Source of the DNA: Theocolax elegans
Taxonomy: Eukaryota > Arthropoda > Insecta > Hymenoptera > Cerocephalidae
Length of the DNA: 64,000 bases
Direction: 5' to 3'
Assembly: GCA_026168455.1 (NCBI GenBank)
Contig: CM047429.1
Span: 50,351,027 to 50,415,026, forward strand
Position 1 is the stretch's first letter, and each line of letters opens with the position of its first letter. Shown here in pieces: positions 10,862 through 21,839 of the stretch. The position numbers were made by a program, and so were the translations under genes. Below the pieces are notes generated by a model that saw only the letters and a program-made list of their open reading frames with translations, was not told the DNA's origin and searched no databases.

Positions 10862-10987
10862 TATTATATAAAAAAAAACTCTAATGTATGTACGTATTGA
10901 TATGTAAGTACCAAAGAACGTAAATAATGTATTTTGTCGCTAATACCAAACAGGGGATGCGACGTTAAATAAATAAATTAAAAAAAA
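10862..10987 (+). mobile_element. LINE 3' tail
   Basis: Resumes the LINE 3' UTR after the MITE and ends GACGTTAAATAAATAAATTA followed by an A run, a typical 3' end for insect LINEs of this class. Confidence 0.65.
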
Positions 10988-12167
10988 ATAGATGTCATGA
11001 TTATTTTGTAAATTGAATTGTATTATTCAATTGAAGTGTATTATTCATTGCTTTCAAAAAAGCAAACCAATACATAATATCGCTAAAAGATTCTAAGTGT
11101 GACGATGATAGTTCTTATTTTACAGTGCTTTCTTTATATTTTTTTGTATTTACTTATTTTATAAGTACATGTTTATTATCTTAAATATCATTATTATCAT
11201 GTTTATTTTTATTAAAAGAAAATAAACGCATAAATATGTATTTATCCCGCTATTATTAAGGTAGTTAAAAACACTTTTTTTCTGCAACAAAATTAAAATA
11301 AATTTACAATCATTTGAAACTTTGCAAAATCTGCAAAAGTTTGGTAAGAAATTGTTATATGAAATAAAAAAATATATAAAAAAGCAGAAGCAGTAGAAGA
11401 GAAACATATATTACAAAAAATTAGAGAAAAGTACATTATTTTAAAGAAAACATATGCGGAAAAGGTAGATTTTTTGGAAAAAAGTAATAAATTAGTTACA
11501 AACAAATAACTACAGTCAAGAATATTACACCGGATGTGATTCCGTTATTCCAGAAAACAATACGACTCCTTATATTGCTCGAGACATGTGCCGCTTAAAT
11601 TCTATAAGTGCCAAATTTTCGTTAATTTACCCCCACTACGAACGAACCTTAAAATTCCTATAATTATAATTACTTAACTACTTTGTTAAGTTTTTAAATA
11701 TCAAAAATATTTTTGGTTATAAAATTTTGCCTCTAAACATAAAAATCTTTCTCATATTTATATTCTTTCAAACATGATGTAGTTTTAGTGAATATGTTAA
11801 ACAAGCAATGAAACATAAGTATTTGAATATTTAACGTTTAATTTCTAATAAATTACGTCCCACAGCAGAATACAATAAATCTCAAAAACAGTTTTTACCA
11901 ATAGCAGCGACACTAGTTAGAACTAACGATTTGACAATATTATAGAAATAAACACTTTGTTACGCTGTTTAATAACAATTACATTTAATTGAAATATTTG
12001 GATAACAAGTATTTACCATTGCTGCTCCAACGGCTATACTGCAAAAACCAGATTCTATACATAATATAGGAGTTTCGATCAATAACACGTTCCAAAAACT
12101 ATCGTCCCTTTTCATTTCCTCGTCCATCGCTGAAGTCAGTATCTGCTTATGCGTCACAAAGTCAGTC
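10988..12167. other. AT-rich stretch with two weak coding-like fragments
   Basis: No intact gene. A + strand segment at about 11370-11508 reads as a charged, coiled-coil-like tail (AEAVEEKHILQKIREKY.. ending LVTNK, stop at 11506). A minus-strand frame at 11969-12169 (contains MDEEMKRDDSFWNVLLIETP) may be a relic exon. Neither was recognised. Confidence 0.3.
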
Positions 12168-13232
12168 ACAAATTAAAATTTTTCAATGTAAACTTTTGGG
12201 TATATTACAATTATTTTGTTTATAGTATTAGTTAAATTAATAGAATAATTACATATACGTATGATTTTTCTATGTATATATGGGCTATTTCACGTCAAGT
12301 GGTACAATGAAAATTTTAAATCGCTCCAAAATTTGAGAACAGGCTGGAAATATCTTCCAGAAGATAGAAAAAAAATTTTAGGTGTTAAAAATAATTTGCC
12401 TAAGAGTTATTCCACCAAGAAAAATGGAAATTTTTCAATTTTTTTACAAAATTTTCTATTTTTAAAGCCATTTATCTCAAAATCGATTAATTTTTTTGAA
12501 AAAACATTACAAACAACTTTTGTTCAAAATAATCTTTAAAATTTATCTACCTGGGTTACAATTCTTAATTTTTAAATCTCGAAGAGATAGGGCACTCGAA
12601 AATATTGAATATCAAAAAAAGGCGACCACGCCACAATCGATTTTGATCTAACACCGCTCAAAAGATCACATTTTTTGAGAGCTTTCGAATGGCGGCGGTT
12701 AGATTATTGGCCAAGACCGCTGGAGTAAGTTATGCCTCATAAACCTCATACAATCACTAATTTTCATGTATTTTAGGACATAACCTACAACCTTTTTTTG
12801 ATATTCAATATTTCTGGGTGCCCTATTTCTAAGAGAACTTAAAATTAAGAATTGTAACCCAGGTAGATAAGTTCTAAAGATTATTTTGAACAAAAGTTGT
12901 TTGTAATGTTTTTTCAAAAAAATTAATCGATTTTGAGATAAATGGCTTTAAAAATAGAAAATTTTCTAAAAAATTGAAAAATTTCCATTTTTCATGGTGG
13001 AATAACTCTTAGGCAAATTATTTTTAACACCTAAAATTTTTTTTCTATCTTCTGGAAGATATTTCCAGCCTGTTCTCAAATTTTGGAGCGATTTAAAATT
13101 TTCATCGTACCACTTGACGTGAAATAGCTCATTTACATACATAAATGTTCCGTTAATCTAACTAATATTATAAATAAAATAAGTTTATTGTACACAAAAG
13201 TTTACATTGAAAAATTTTAATTTGTTACCGGC
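12168..13232. repeat. Outer inverted repeat enclosing MITE B1
   Basis: About 90 bp at 12168-12260 (starting AATTAAAATTTTTCAATGTA) is repeated inverted at about 13145-13232 around the B1 MITE. It looks like an older palindromic element into whose centre B1 inserted. Confidence 0.6.
12282..13130. mobile_element. MITE family B, copy B1 (palindromic)
   Basis: Starts GGGCTATTTCACGTCAAGTG and ends with its complement, with one mismatch in the last bases. The two arms (about 350-400 bp) are nearly complementary over their length, so a single strand can form a long hairpin. Flanks are AT repeats, so the target duplication is not clear. No coding capacity. The same family occurs at 15521-16351 and, as a mosaic, at 49520-50238. 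Confidence 0.8.
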
Positions 13233-13770
13233 TGATGTTCATTACTTCGTAATGTATAAACAGATAAAAGTTAAAAGTTTTTACTGTATGTATACTGAAA
13301 ATATGTAACTTAATAATAATAAACATGGTTTTTCTTATTTATATTAATAAATACAAATAATTTTCTACCCAGTTTTGATATTCATGTAATGTTAAGTAAA
13401 TTATGTAGTTATTTTCATTTTTAATTATTTATTTTCATTTTAATTTGCATATAATTTTCAACTAAATTTTTAAACAGTTGATTAATGTGTTATAACGATT
13501 TATTTGTGTCAGTAGACCGTCGATACTGTTCATTAGTATTTTACAAATAATAAAGTTGTGTTAGAATATTTTTTTTATTAAAATACATTGTTAAAAAACG
13601 TTTGGATTTTTCCCTTTATTGTAAACTATAAAGGTAATGTTTAATTATTATCGTAAAAATTAAATCAAAATAAATTTATTAAATGAGAGGACTAAAGATG
13701 TAACTATAAATGATCGTTAAGATAGGTTAATTAAAATTCCAAATTTATTCAATTTACAAATAGTTGAAAT
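13233..13770. other. AT-rich, no gene seen
   Basis: Only low-complexity AT-rich DNA without convincing frames or repeats. Confidence 0.6.
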
Positions 13771-13788
13771 AAATATAGTTATGTAATT

Positions 13789-14246
13789 GGACCGACACGG
13801 TGGCGGAGTGGCGGAAGCGCACCTCGGCCGGTCATGAAAGTTAAGCAGCACCGAGCGCGGTTGGCACTTGGATGGGTGACCGTTCTCGGGCTTAGCTTAA
13901 ATGATCGGTTAGGTGTTTTTTCACATTCCACAACGTGAGCGGGAGGTGTAAGGCATTCGGTTTCGGTGTTAAAGTCTACGCAATGTGACCTTGCCACCCA
14001 AACAGAATTGTTCTCAAACAACACCGCCCTTCTCGGAGGAGGTTTTCCTAAATGGCATTTATCCCAACGGGTTTGGCCACAGGTTTTCCCTCTCTCCACG
14101 GGCATAACCCCGGGCGAATGCGAGAAGGTGGGGTAAAGAGGGGGTAAAATTGGAAATGGAATGAAATGGAATAAAGGTGTAGGGGATACGTAAAAACCTG
14201 TAAAAAGGTGTACGTGGAAACTACCAAAATTTATAAATAAATAAAT
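13789..14246 (+). mobile_element. 5S-rRNA-derived SINE (SINE3-like)
   Basis: The first ~110 bp resemble 5S rRNA: GAAAGTTAAGCAGCACCGAG, then GCGCGGTTGGCACTTGGATG and GGGTGACC, which are the internal control region (A box, intermediate element, C box) of a class-1 Pol III promoter. A non-5S body follows, and a tail of ATAAATAAATAAATA repeats. It is flanked by long direct repeats, AAATATAGTTATGTAATT at 13771-13788 and 14247-14264, the hallmark of LINE-driven retroposition. The tail resembles the 3' end of the LINE at 10.95 kb, a possible helper. Confidence 0.85.
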
Positions 14247-15520
14247 AAATATAGTTATGTAATTAGAATTATAGATGATTTTAAACTATATACATTATTA
14301 TTATTTATTATTAATATATAATGACCTAATATTTTTCTTTAGTAAATAATGAACTACATCACAAAATTTATGTAGTAATGATAAAACAAGTACTGAAGAT
14401 TTTTATACACTTACATCAACAGAAAAAGAACTTTTGAAACAATATGAAAAATATAGCTGGTTAGACGGGACTTTTTTCAGTCAATGTTCATAAATGTAAC
14501 GATAATAATATAAGCGCTAAATGTAATACTTGTAATATTAACATTAGAGGGGAATTAAAAACTTTATCAAATTTAACAGGCCATTTAAAGGTGAAAATTT
14601 TTTAGTTTATGCATTTTCTTTATAACATTTTCTTTATTTTCTAAATTGTATTTTTCTTTATGAATTGTAAGAAATACTATGTCTGAATCATTATGAATTT
14701 TCTTAGAGACGACATCCAGATAAATTTTCTGAATACGAAATTTATAAAAAGTCAAAACGAGATTTACCTGAGGAAAATAAAATTATACGCCGAGCAACAT
14801 GCAATTTCTCTCAAAAACAATTTGAAACAAATATTATGAGTCATATATTGGAAAGTCAACTTCCTGTACAAATTGTTGAAAAGCCAGATTTTCAGAAAAT
14901 ATTTAATGGTAACTTGTCTTATAATAATATTGCTTGCTTATTACATTATATTTGCATTATCAAATATATTTATGTAAAAAATTGCAATTTATATTGTCAA
15001 TGCATATAATATTAAACTCTATTCAAATTTTTTTACATTATAATATAATTTTTTCAGATATTTATTTAAAATGTGGTAATACACCACTTAAGCACATGAC
15101 ACAATATCAAGTTTTGCAAAAAATAAATGATATATATCAGAGTCAAGTAGGTGCAATTAAAAGTGCCTTGTCAGAAGCTAGTTATGTATGCACAACAGCG
15201 GATATTTGGAGTGGAAAAAAACGTAGATTTTTAGGTGTTACGGCTCATTGGATAGTATACGCATCAATTAATAATTTATAAAACCAATTTAATATAATTT
15301 TTATAATTTATTTCATGTATTCTTAGATTGATGAAACAACGCTTAGCCGCTTTCCTAAAGGAAATTCATGTAACTCATGGATAATTCCCGGATAAAAGAG
15401 TGGCAACTGTTACTGATAATGGGTCTAACTTTATTAAAGCCTTTAAAACATTCGGTATTGTTGACCAAGATTGTTTTTCAAAAGGTAAATATTAAATCTA
15501 ATATATATATATATATATAT

Positions 15521-16349
15521 GGGCTATTTCACGTCAAGTGGTACGATGAAAATTTTAAATCGCTCCAAATTTTGAGAACAGGCTGGCAATATTTTCAAGA
15601 AGATAGAAAAAAAATTTTAGGTGTTAAAAATAATTTGCCTAAAAGTTATTCCACCATGAAAAAAGGAAATTTTTCAATTTTTTAGAAAATTTTCTATTTT
15701 CAAAGCCATTTATCTCAAAATCTATTATTTTTTTTGAAAAAACATTACAAACAACTTTTGTTCAAAATAATCTTTAGAACTTATCTACCTGGGTTACAAT
15801 TCTTAATTTTAAAATCTCGAAGAGATAGAACGCCCGGAAATATTGAATATCAAAAAAAGGCGACCACGCCACAATCGATTTTGATCTAACACCGCTCAAA
15901 AGATCACATTTTTTGAGAACTTTCGAATGGCGGCGGTTAGATTATTGGCCAAGACCGCTGTTGTAGGTTATGCCCTAAAATACATGAAAATTAGTGATTG
16001 TGGCGTGGTCGCCTTTTTTTGATATTCAATATTTTCGAGTGCCCTATCTCTTCGAGATTTTAAAATTAAGAATTGTAACCCAGGTAGATAAATTTTAAAG
16101 ATTATTTTGAACAAAAGTTGTTTGTAATGTTTTTTCAAAAAAATTAATCGATTTTGAGATATATGGCTTTAAAAATAGAAAATTTTGTAAAAAAATTGAA
16201 AAATTTCCATTTTTCTTGGTGGAATAACTCTTAGGCAAATTATTTTTAACACCTAAAATTTTTTTTCTATCTTCTTGAAGATATTTCCAGCCTGTTCTAA
16301 AATTTTGGAGCGATTTAAAATTTTCATCGTACCACTTGACGTGAAATAG

Positions 16350-16351
<2 letters not shown>
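15521..16351. mobile_element. MITE family B, copy B2 (palindromic)
   Basis: Starts GGGCTATTTCACGTCAAGTG and ends with its complement, flanked by (TA)n on both sides. Arms are near-complementary, as in B1. It sits between two exons of the hAT relic. Confidence 0.85.
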
Positions 16352-16393
<42 letters not shown>

Positions 16394-16411
16394 GTAATTA
16401 TATAATATTAA

Positions 16412-16725
16412 CGGGATGTCGGGCCCAAATTACAGAAACTCAAACATTATATCTAAAATATTGAATTAAAAATCTAAAAAAATTCATACTAATTGTTTAA
16501 ATACAAGGAAGGGCTTGTTGTTTAATAAAATCCTTTTTTTATATTAATTGAGTAAACAATTTTTAGTCGATAATTATTAATCAAAAAAGGCATAAGCTTT
16601 TAACCCAAAAATCATAATCCAATTATGGATTTAAGAGCCTGACGTTCAGGGTTTTTTAAAAAATGTATTCATTTGTTTGTAAAAAAAAAAGTTAAAAATG
16701 GCCATTTTCTGAGTCCGATATCCCG
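16412..16725. mobile_element. MITE family F, copy F1 (TTAA target)
   Basis: Imperfect inverted ends CGGGATGTCGGGCCC and the complement of GAGTCCGATATCCCG, with TTAA on the left (16408-16411) and TAAT on the right. A second copy at 56956-57333 has TTAA on both sides. TTAA targets suggest a piggyBac-like source. Confidence 0.65.
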
Positions 16726-18136
16726 TAATAACAATATAATAATTAAATTTACATTAACACAACGTATATGTAATAATATTTTTATAGAACGTAATACAAG
16801 AGAGTAGTAAATGTACGGCCGCTTCAATATGTACTGCTGCAAGTATAAGCACCGCTGATACATCAAATGTATGTACAATGATTTTAAATGATGGAGATAT
16901 TGGAAGATCGTATGGAAATTGATACTCAAAATAATGAATTGTATAGTGGTGATGTGTCGCATGAAGATTCTTCAAACAAGTCCGATGTATTTATAGTTGA
17001 TAACATCATTGACCCATTATTGCCTCGCCATTATAGATACGCTAGCCATACGCTAAACCTTAATGCTACGGTCGATACCGTCAAAATAATAGAACAATAT
17101 GATCATATAAATCTGGTTCATACAAATTTTATAAATAAATGTATAGATTCATGGAAATGTTTAAAGTCACCGCAGAAGAGAGAAGCGTTAACCACATTTA
17201 TTGGATGCAGTCTACAAAAACCAGTGAAAACTTGATGGAATTTATTGTACAACTCGTTAAAACAAATTATAAAATATAATTTAAAAAATAAATAGTCTAA
17301 TATTCATGTGTCATTAGTGTTTGAAAATAGAGATTTTAATTAAATTAAAGAATATTTAGATGTATTTCGACCTCCCGCAATAGCGATTGATAAGCTACAA
17401 GGCGAATACGATTCCCTTTACGGATACTTATTACCAACATTAATATCGCTTAGATCGCAATGGTTGGAATTAAGAGATAGCAACGATATTGAAATTTGTA
17501 AACCTTTAATTTCTGATTTAATATAGGGAAACTGCAAAGCAGATTTTCGAATTTTTTTTTTAAATTAAAGACAATAGAAAGTTTGCAGTCCTTGCGACAT
17601 TGTTGCATCCAGAATTTAAATATGAATGGGTATCATGCTGCAGTGAAAGCGCGCAAGCAAAAATTAAGGTTTTAATACAAAATATTACAAATATGCCCCA
17701 AACAGAACCGAATACAGGTATAAAAGAAAACAAAAAGAAACACACATTTTATAAATTTGTAAAGAAAACGCAAAATTCACCAATATTCTCAGCATTTAAA
17801 CCTCAAGGGGAATATGAGAACGAATTAATGAGGTATCTCAATAATAATTCTGAAGATCTTCACAGTTTGAATAATTTTTCATTTGTAAAAAAATTATTTC
17901 CCGCGTAAAAATATAAACTATTGCCATTATATGGCAGAGAAATGGGCAATAGTTATTGCAAACATATTGCCAATATATTGCCGCGACAATTGGCAATGCA
18001 TTGCGAATATATCGCCAAAAAGCATCCGCCCTAATGTTTGCTATATATTGGCAATAGTTACTATCTTACCTTTTGTAAACTATTGCCAATAGGTTGGCCA
18101 TACCTCATAAATTTAAAAAAAAAATAAAAAAAAATA

Positions 18137-18202
18137 TTAGCCAGCCGCGGGATTTGAACCTTCGATCTTTAGATCCGAATACTGACTCTTTACCACTGAG
18201 CC
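18137..18202 (-). other. tRNA-like (SINE-head-like) segment, left arm of MITE A
   Basis: The minus strand reads TGGCTCAGTGGTAAAGAGTC, an A-box match, and 40 bp later GGTTCAAATCC, a B-box match, then a run of Ts. The middle does not form a clean anticodon arm, so it is a tRNA-derived sequence and not a tRNA gene. It points outward from the element. Confidence 0.65.
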
Positions 18203-18340
18203 ATTTTGTTATTTTGGTACTAAGAGTTAATTTCAGGCTATAAAGAACAGTTGAATTCATAAAATTTGGACTTAGGATAACCATAATCTTCAACTGTTCT
18301 TTATAGCCCGAAATTAACTCTTAGTACCAAAATAACAAAA

Positions 18341-18407
18341 TGGCTCAGTGCTAAAGAGCCAGCATTCGGATCTAAAGATCGAAGGTTCAAATCCCGCGTC
18401 TGGCTAA
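18341..18407 (+). other. tRNA-like segment, right arm of MITE A
   Basis: Inverted counterpart of 18137-18202: A-box TGGCTCAGTGC, B-box GGTTCAAATCC, then T-rich DNA. It differs at a few bases from the left arm and also points outward. Confidence 0.65.
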
Positions 18408-18788
18408 TATTTTTTTTTATTTTTTTTTACAATAGTTTACAAATGATAAGATAGTAACTATTGCCAATATATGGGGAACATTAGAGCGGATGCTTTTTGG
18501 CGATATATTCGCAATGCATTGCCAATTTTTTTGCAATATATTGGCAATATGTTTGCAATAACTATTGCCCATTTCTCTGCAATATAGTGGCAATAGTTTA
18601 TATTTTTACGCGGGTTATTAAATATAATACTTCTTTGCCATCTTCAGCCCCAGTTGAAAGATTGTTTTCGCAAGTAACCCTTTTAGATTTGCCGAAATTC
18701 AACAGAATAACCGATTTTAATTTTGAAAAAAGAGTGCTAAGCAAGATTAATGTTAGTTATACAAAATTATAAATTTAATTATGTTTTA

Positions 18789-18823
<35 letters not shown>

Positions 18824-18825
<2 letters not shown>

Positions 18826-18890
18826 GAGATTCCATGTAAAGTGATCCAGTTAATTTTGTTATAATAATGTATGGAATTAGTAATAAACTA
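18824..18890 (+). repeat. Repeat family D1, left half (host of Tn1)
   Basis: Begins GGGAGATTCCATGTAAAGTG after a (TA)n tract. It continues across Tn1 at 32960. The D2 copy at 46.9-47.5 kb, in reverse orientation, runs straight through this site, showing the unoccupied state. Confidence 0.75.
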
Positions 18891-19171
18891 CCCGCGTAAA
18901 AATAAAAAATATGGGGAATATATTGCACGCATATTGGTAATTCATATTGTTACTATGTTGCAAATGTGTGGGCAATGTTTTGTAATAATGTTGGGGAATG
19001 GTTAATCGAATATATTACCCATATGTAGCCATAGAGCACTACGCAATACTGCGCCCATACAAATATCCAAAATTTAGTCAATAGTACCCCAATATTTTGC
19101 CAACATTTCACCAATATTTTGCAAATATTTCGCCAATATTTTGCCTATATTTCGTCAATATTTTTGCATTA
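18891..19171. repeat. Tn1 left terminal inverted repeat and 22-bp subterminal repeats
   Basis: Inverted match to 32735-32959 over most of its length (for example ATATTACCCATATGTAGCCA against its complement on the right). At 19090-19166 a 22-bp unit beginning CAATATTTTGCC is repeated about 3.5 times; these look like transposase-binding repeats. Confidence 0.8.
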
Positions 19172-19176
19172 TTTAG

Positions 19177-20275
19177 TGTTACGGATTAGACTAGTTTATT
19201 TTATTCTTTTTAAATATAACTATTCTTTCTTATAATTAATAATATTCATTTATTTGCGTTAACAGAATATTATCGTTTATATTCATATGCTTTAGTTTAT
19301 TATATTTTTCCGAATTAAAGTACAGTGAATAAATAAATAACAATTTTAAGAATATATTATTTAACAGTTTTAGATTTCAGTTCGTAAAATAGTTCGTTGA
19401 ATAAAGCGGCAAGTATCGATAACGATATACTAAATATAATATGTATGCTTTATATTTAAGTTTCTTCAGTTCTGCGTATTTGGTTTATACTTAAATATAA
19501 TAAGTAGATTTATATATAATTAATAATTATAGATATGATTTGTCTTATTTAAAGTTATTTCAAGTTTATTCATTATAATAGCGTATATTATAAATATTAT
19601 ATCAATAAAAGGCGTAAGATAGTTCCTGATAGTTTAAAAAATTTATTGTAATACTGTTTGTAAAAGGAGAATGGAATAGAGCAATAGTATAACTAATCGG
19701 TACTTTATTTTATTATTAAATTACGTTAATTTCAAGCTTTGTGTTGCAATGTATGGTTATACGGTGCTGTGCCCGGGAAATTGGGAGGATTTTTTAAAAA
19801 CCGGGGAATTTATGTGTTCGAAAATACCGTGCCGTGCCGGGAAAACTATAAGTTTTCGAAAGAGGGTTCGAATGCGTACTTTCTTTGGCAAAAAATCCTG
19901 ACAATTTTCGAAAGCTGAATATTACAGGCTGAAAAATGCCGATGGTGACATTGAATAAATTATTCAATTGTCAATAGAATTTTAAATTCGAAATTAAAAT
20001 ATAGCTAAGAGCTATACTTACGCATAGCTACATATAAGCTTGAATGGGCCGATGTTTAGGATCGTATGTCGCGAAGGAGAAATTAAGCAGAGAGGGGATC
20101 ATAGGGGAAAAACCTCCTAATAAAAGGGAGTGCGCGAGTTACGTGTGTTTCTATTCTATTCCAATCTCCTTGGTAGGTACATTGAATTTGTACTTTAAAT
20201 TCTTTGTTAATAAATCAACAAATCAGATTGAAATTTTTTGTTCTTAATCTTGAATCCCAGTTCCTTTATCTTACA
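19177..20275 (+). repeat. BEL2 5' LTR
   Basis: 1099 bp, TGTTACGG...CTTACA, near-identical to 25750-26847. A 67-codon frame inside each LTR is regarded as chance. Confidence 0.95.
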
Positions 20276-20280
20276 AATTT

Positions 20281-20298
20281 TGGTGCCGAAACCTGGGA
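20281..20298 (+). other. BEL2 primer binding site
   Basis: TGGTGCCGAAACCTGGGA lies 5 bases inside the 5' LTR. It shares its first seven bases with the BEL1 site. Confidence 0.75.
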
Positions 20299-20393
20299 AT
20301 ACATTTCCGGCAGAACTGGGATTTTTTTGAGAAAATAATTGATTAATAAAATCTTCTAATAATCATTTATTTCAATACTTTTCCACGAGGAAA

Positions 20394-21836
20394 ATGCCGC
20401 CGAAAAGAAAGAGGTCAACAATCAATAAAACAGTAGCCAAACGAGGAAGGACTGCTACTACATCTGAAGCAGGAGGATCAGGCAGAGCAACTACGATGCC
20501 AGAGGTACAGGAGGAACTTAGTCAACTTCAACCAAGTCGTGATCGTCCTGCGAGAAATCTGCAGATTGTTTCTGAGGAGGTCGTCATACCGTCACCAACG
20601 AATGCGAATTCAACGGCTGCTTCCAATCCCGAAAGAAATGACAATGACGCAGAGAGGATCGAGACCGAGGAGGTACCGACTGCATGGAGAAACAGCACGT
20701 TGCAAACGGTGAGATCGCAACAATTTAATAATGCGAATGTGTTAGATCCAACTTCGCGTATTGTGGAAGCGATAGAAAAGACACTGAACACTGTGCGTGA
20801 ATCGACTATAAGCGAAAATAGTTCTCGTTTAGCAAATCGATTAGCAACTGCGAATAAATTACCTTCATTTTCGGGTGATCCGTTAGAATGGCTTCATTTT
20901 AAAGAAGTTTATCAACTTTCTTCAGAATTAGCGGATTATAATGATCGCGAAAATATCGCGCGATTATACGAAGCGTTGAAAGGTGAAGCACGTGAAGTTG
21001 TAAGTACAATTTTAGCTACAAGTCGCGATGCAAATACAATTATTCGAACGCTGGATTTGCACTACGGTAATAAGCGAACGATTGCTGAAAAAATAGTACG
21101 CGATTTAAGAAATTTACCGAATATAGAAGCGGGAAAAATGAATCTTACTAAATTTGCAACGACTTTGAAAAATGCTACTTTAGCTTTTAAGTCACTTGAT
21201 CTTACGGGATATCTATATAGCCCGGATCTAATCGGAAATATTGCGGGAAAATTTCCATCTGCATTAAAATACGAATATAATCGTTATGTATCTACTATTA
21301 CGGAAAATAAGTCTGAATTAGAAAAATTAAGCGATTTCATGTTCAAAGAGGCAGAGTTAGCGGTAGCCGCGGGGATATTCGATGTCGATACTTCGACTGT
21401 AAATACGACTCAGAAAATAAATAACGCGCGCAAAGAAAAACGATACCTTAAGACGTCTGTATATGTAGCAGAACATGAAAAAGAGACTTACGAAAATCGT
21501 TCTAAGTATGAGTTACAAAAATGTATTATATGTAAAGTTGGAAATCATCTTCCAGAGGAGTGTGTAAATCTGCTAAACGAAACATTAAAAAATCGTTGGT
21601 TTATAGTAAAGAAACATAAATTGTGTTTTAATTGTTTAAAAACGGGGCACTCAAAAGATAATTGTCGTAATGCGAAATGTCCGCTATGTTCAAGATCACA
21701 CCATAAATTATTGCATAATTACATGAAAAATACTACACAAAATCAGAGTAATGAAAGTATTTTAAAAGTTACAAATAATAAGACGAATGGAGATCGAGTA
21801 TACTCAACGTCCGGTAATGAAAACGCACGAATATGA
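20394..21836 (+). CDS. BEL2 Gag
   Basis: 480 residues from the ATG after a short leader. It has a basic N-terminus (MPPKRKRSTINK), a capsid-like core homologous to BEL1 Gag (LPSFSGDPLEWLHFKEVY, RENIARLYEALKG, LDLHYGNKRT), then zinc knuckles CIICKVGNHLPEEC, CFNCLKTGHSKDNC and a CPLCSRSHHKLLH finger. It ends at UGA (21834-21836) in phase with pol. Intact. Confidence 0.93.
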   Translation: MPPKRKRSTINKTVAKRGRTATTSEAGGSGRATTMPEVQEELSQLQPSRDRPARNLQIVSEEVVIPSPTNANSTAASNPERNDNDAERIETEEVPTAWRNSTLQTVRSQQFNNANVLDPTSRIVEAIEKTLNTVRESTISENSSRLANRLATANKLPSFSGDPLEWLHFKEVYQLSSELADYNDRENIARLYEALKGEAREVVSTILATSRDANTIIRTLDLHYGNKRTIAEKIVRDLRNLPNIEAGKMNLTKFATTLKNATLAFKSLDLTGYLYSPDLIGNIAGKFPSALKYEYNRYVSTITENKSELEKLSDFMFKEAELAVAAGIFDVDTSTVNTTQKINNARKEKRYLKTSVYVAEHEKETYENRSKYELQKCIICKVGNHLPEECVNLLNETLKNRWFIVKKHKLCFNCLKTGHSKDNCRNAKCPLCSRSHHKLLHNYMKNTTQNQSNESILKVTNNKTNGDRVYSTSGNENARI

Positions 21837-21839
21837 CTA
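21834..21839 (+). promoter_or_regulatory. UGA-CUA readthrough motif between gag and pol
   Basis: UGA CUA is the best-known strong eukaryotic readthrough context. The frame continues open into Pol with no AUG before the protease active site. The first in-frame Met is about residue 71 of the downstream frame, after the catalytic Asp, so initiation there would lose the protease. Function is inferred. Confidence 0.72.

Larger units (their letters stand above)
17900..18614. mobile_element. MITE A: palindromic CCCGCGTAAAAA element with tRNA-like arms
   Basis: 715 bp; ends CCCGCGTAAAAATATAAACT and its complement; target duplication TT (17898-17899, 18615-18616). Removing the element and one TT restores the hAT reading frame, which fixes the boundaries. 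The arms (about 350 bp) are near-perfect inverted repeats carrying many ATTGCCAATA-type subterminal motifs. Each arm also holds a tRNA-like segment followed by a long T run. The termini match those of Tn1 and Tn2. Confidence 0.9.
14356..18771 (+). pseudogene. hAT-superfamily transposase pseudogene, interrupted by three MITEs
   Basis: Exon-like pieces in order: a BED-type zinc finger (14510-14593, KCNTCNI then GHLK, after an in-frame stop); 14708-14908 (RRHPDKFSEYEIYKKS..); 15058-15264 (TTADIWSGKKRRFLGVTAHW); 15410-15485 with the hAT catalytic block VTDNGSNFIKAFKTFG; about 16890-17236 with RHYRYASHTLNLNATVD; 17350-17526; 17570-17897; and 18617-18771. The last piece is the C-terminal dimerisation region (YNTSLPSSAPVERLFSQVTL). 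Stops and frame changes make it non-functional. MITE B2 and F1 lie between exons; MITE A is inserted inside the last coding block, within LF|IKYNT. Confidence 0.85.

Noticed and set aside
12261..12917. Frames of 72-92 codons on both strands
   Set aside because: Fall within the palindromic MITE B1 and recur in B2; no coding signal.
13779..14105. 108-codon minus-strand frame
   Set aside because: Runs antisense through the 5S-derived SINE; no protein family.
18137..18407. Calling the two tRNA-like segments as tRNA genes
   Set aside because: A and B boxes are present, but the anticodon arm and acceptor do not fold properly; they are tRNA-derived parts of a MITE.
19090..19166. Regular repeats resembling a short CRISPR array
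   Set aside because: The 22-bp units are contiguous with no unique spacers, lie in a eukaryotic transposon end, and are better explained as subterminal repeats.
20044..20247. 67-codon frame repeated at 26616-26819
   Set aside because: Lies wholly inside the BEL2 LTRs; identical only because the LTRs are identical; no domain.
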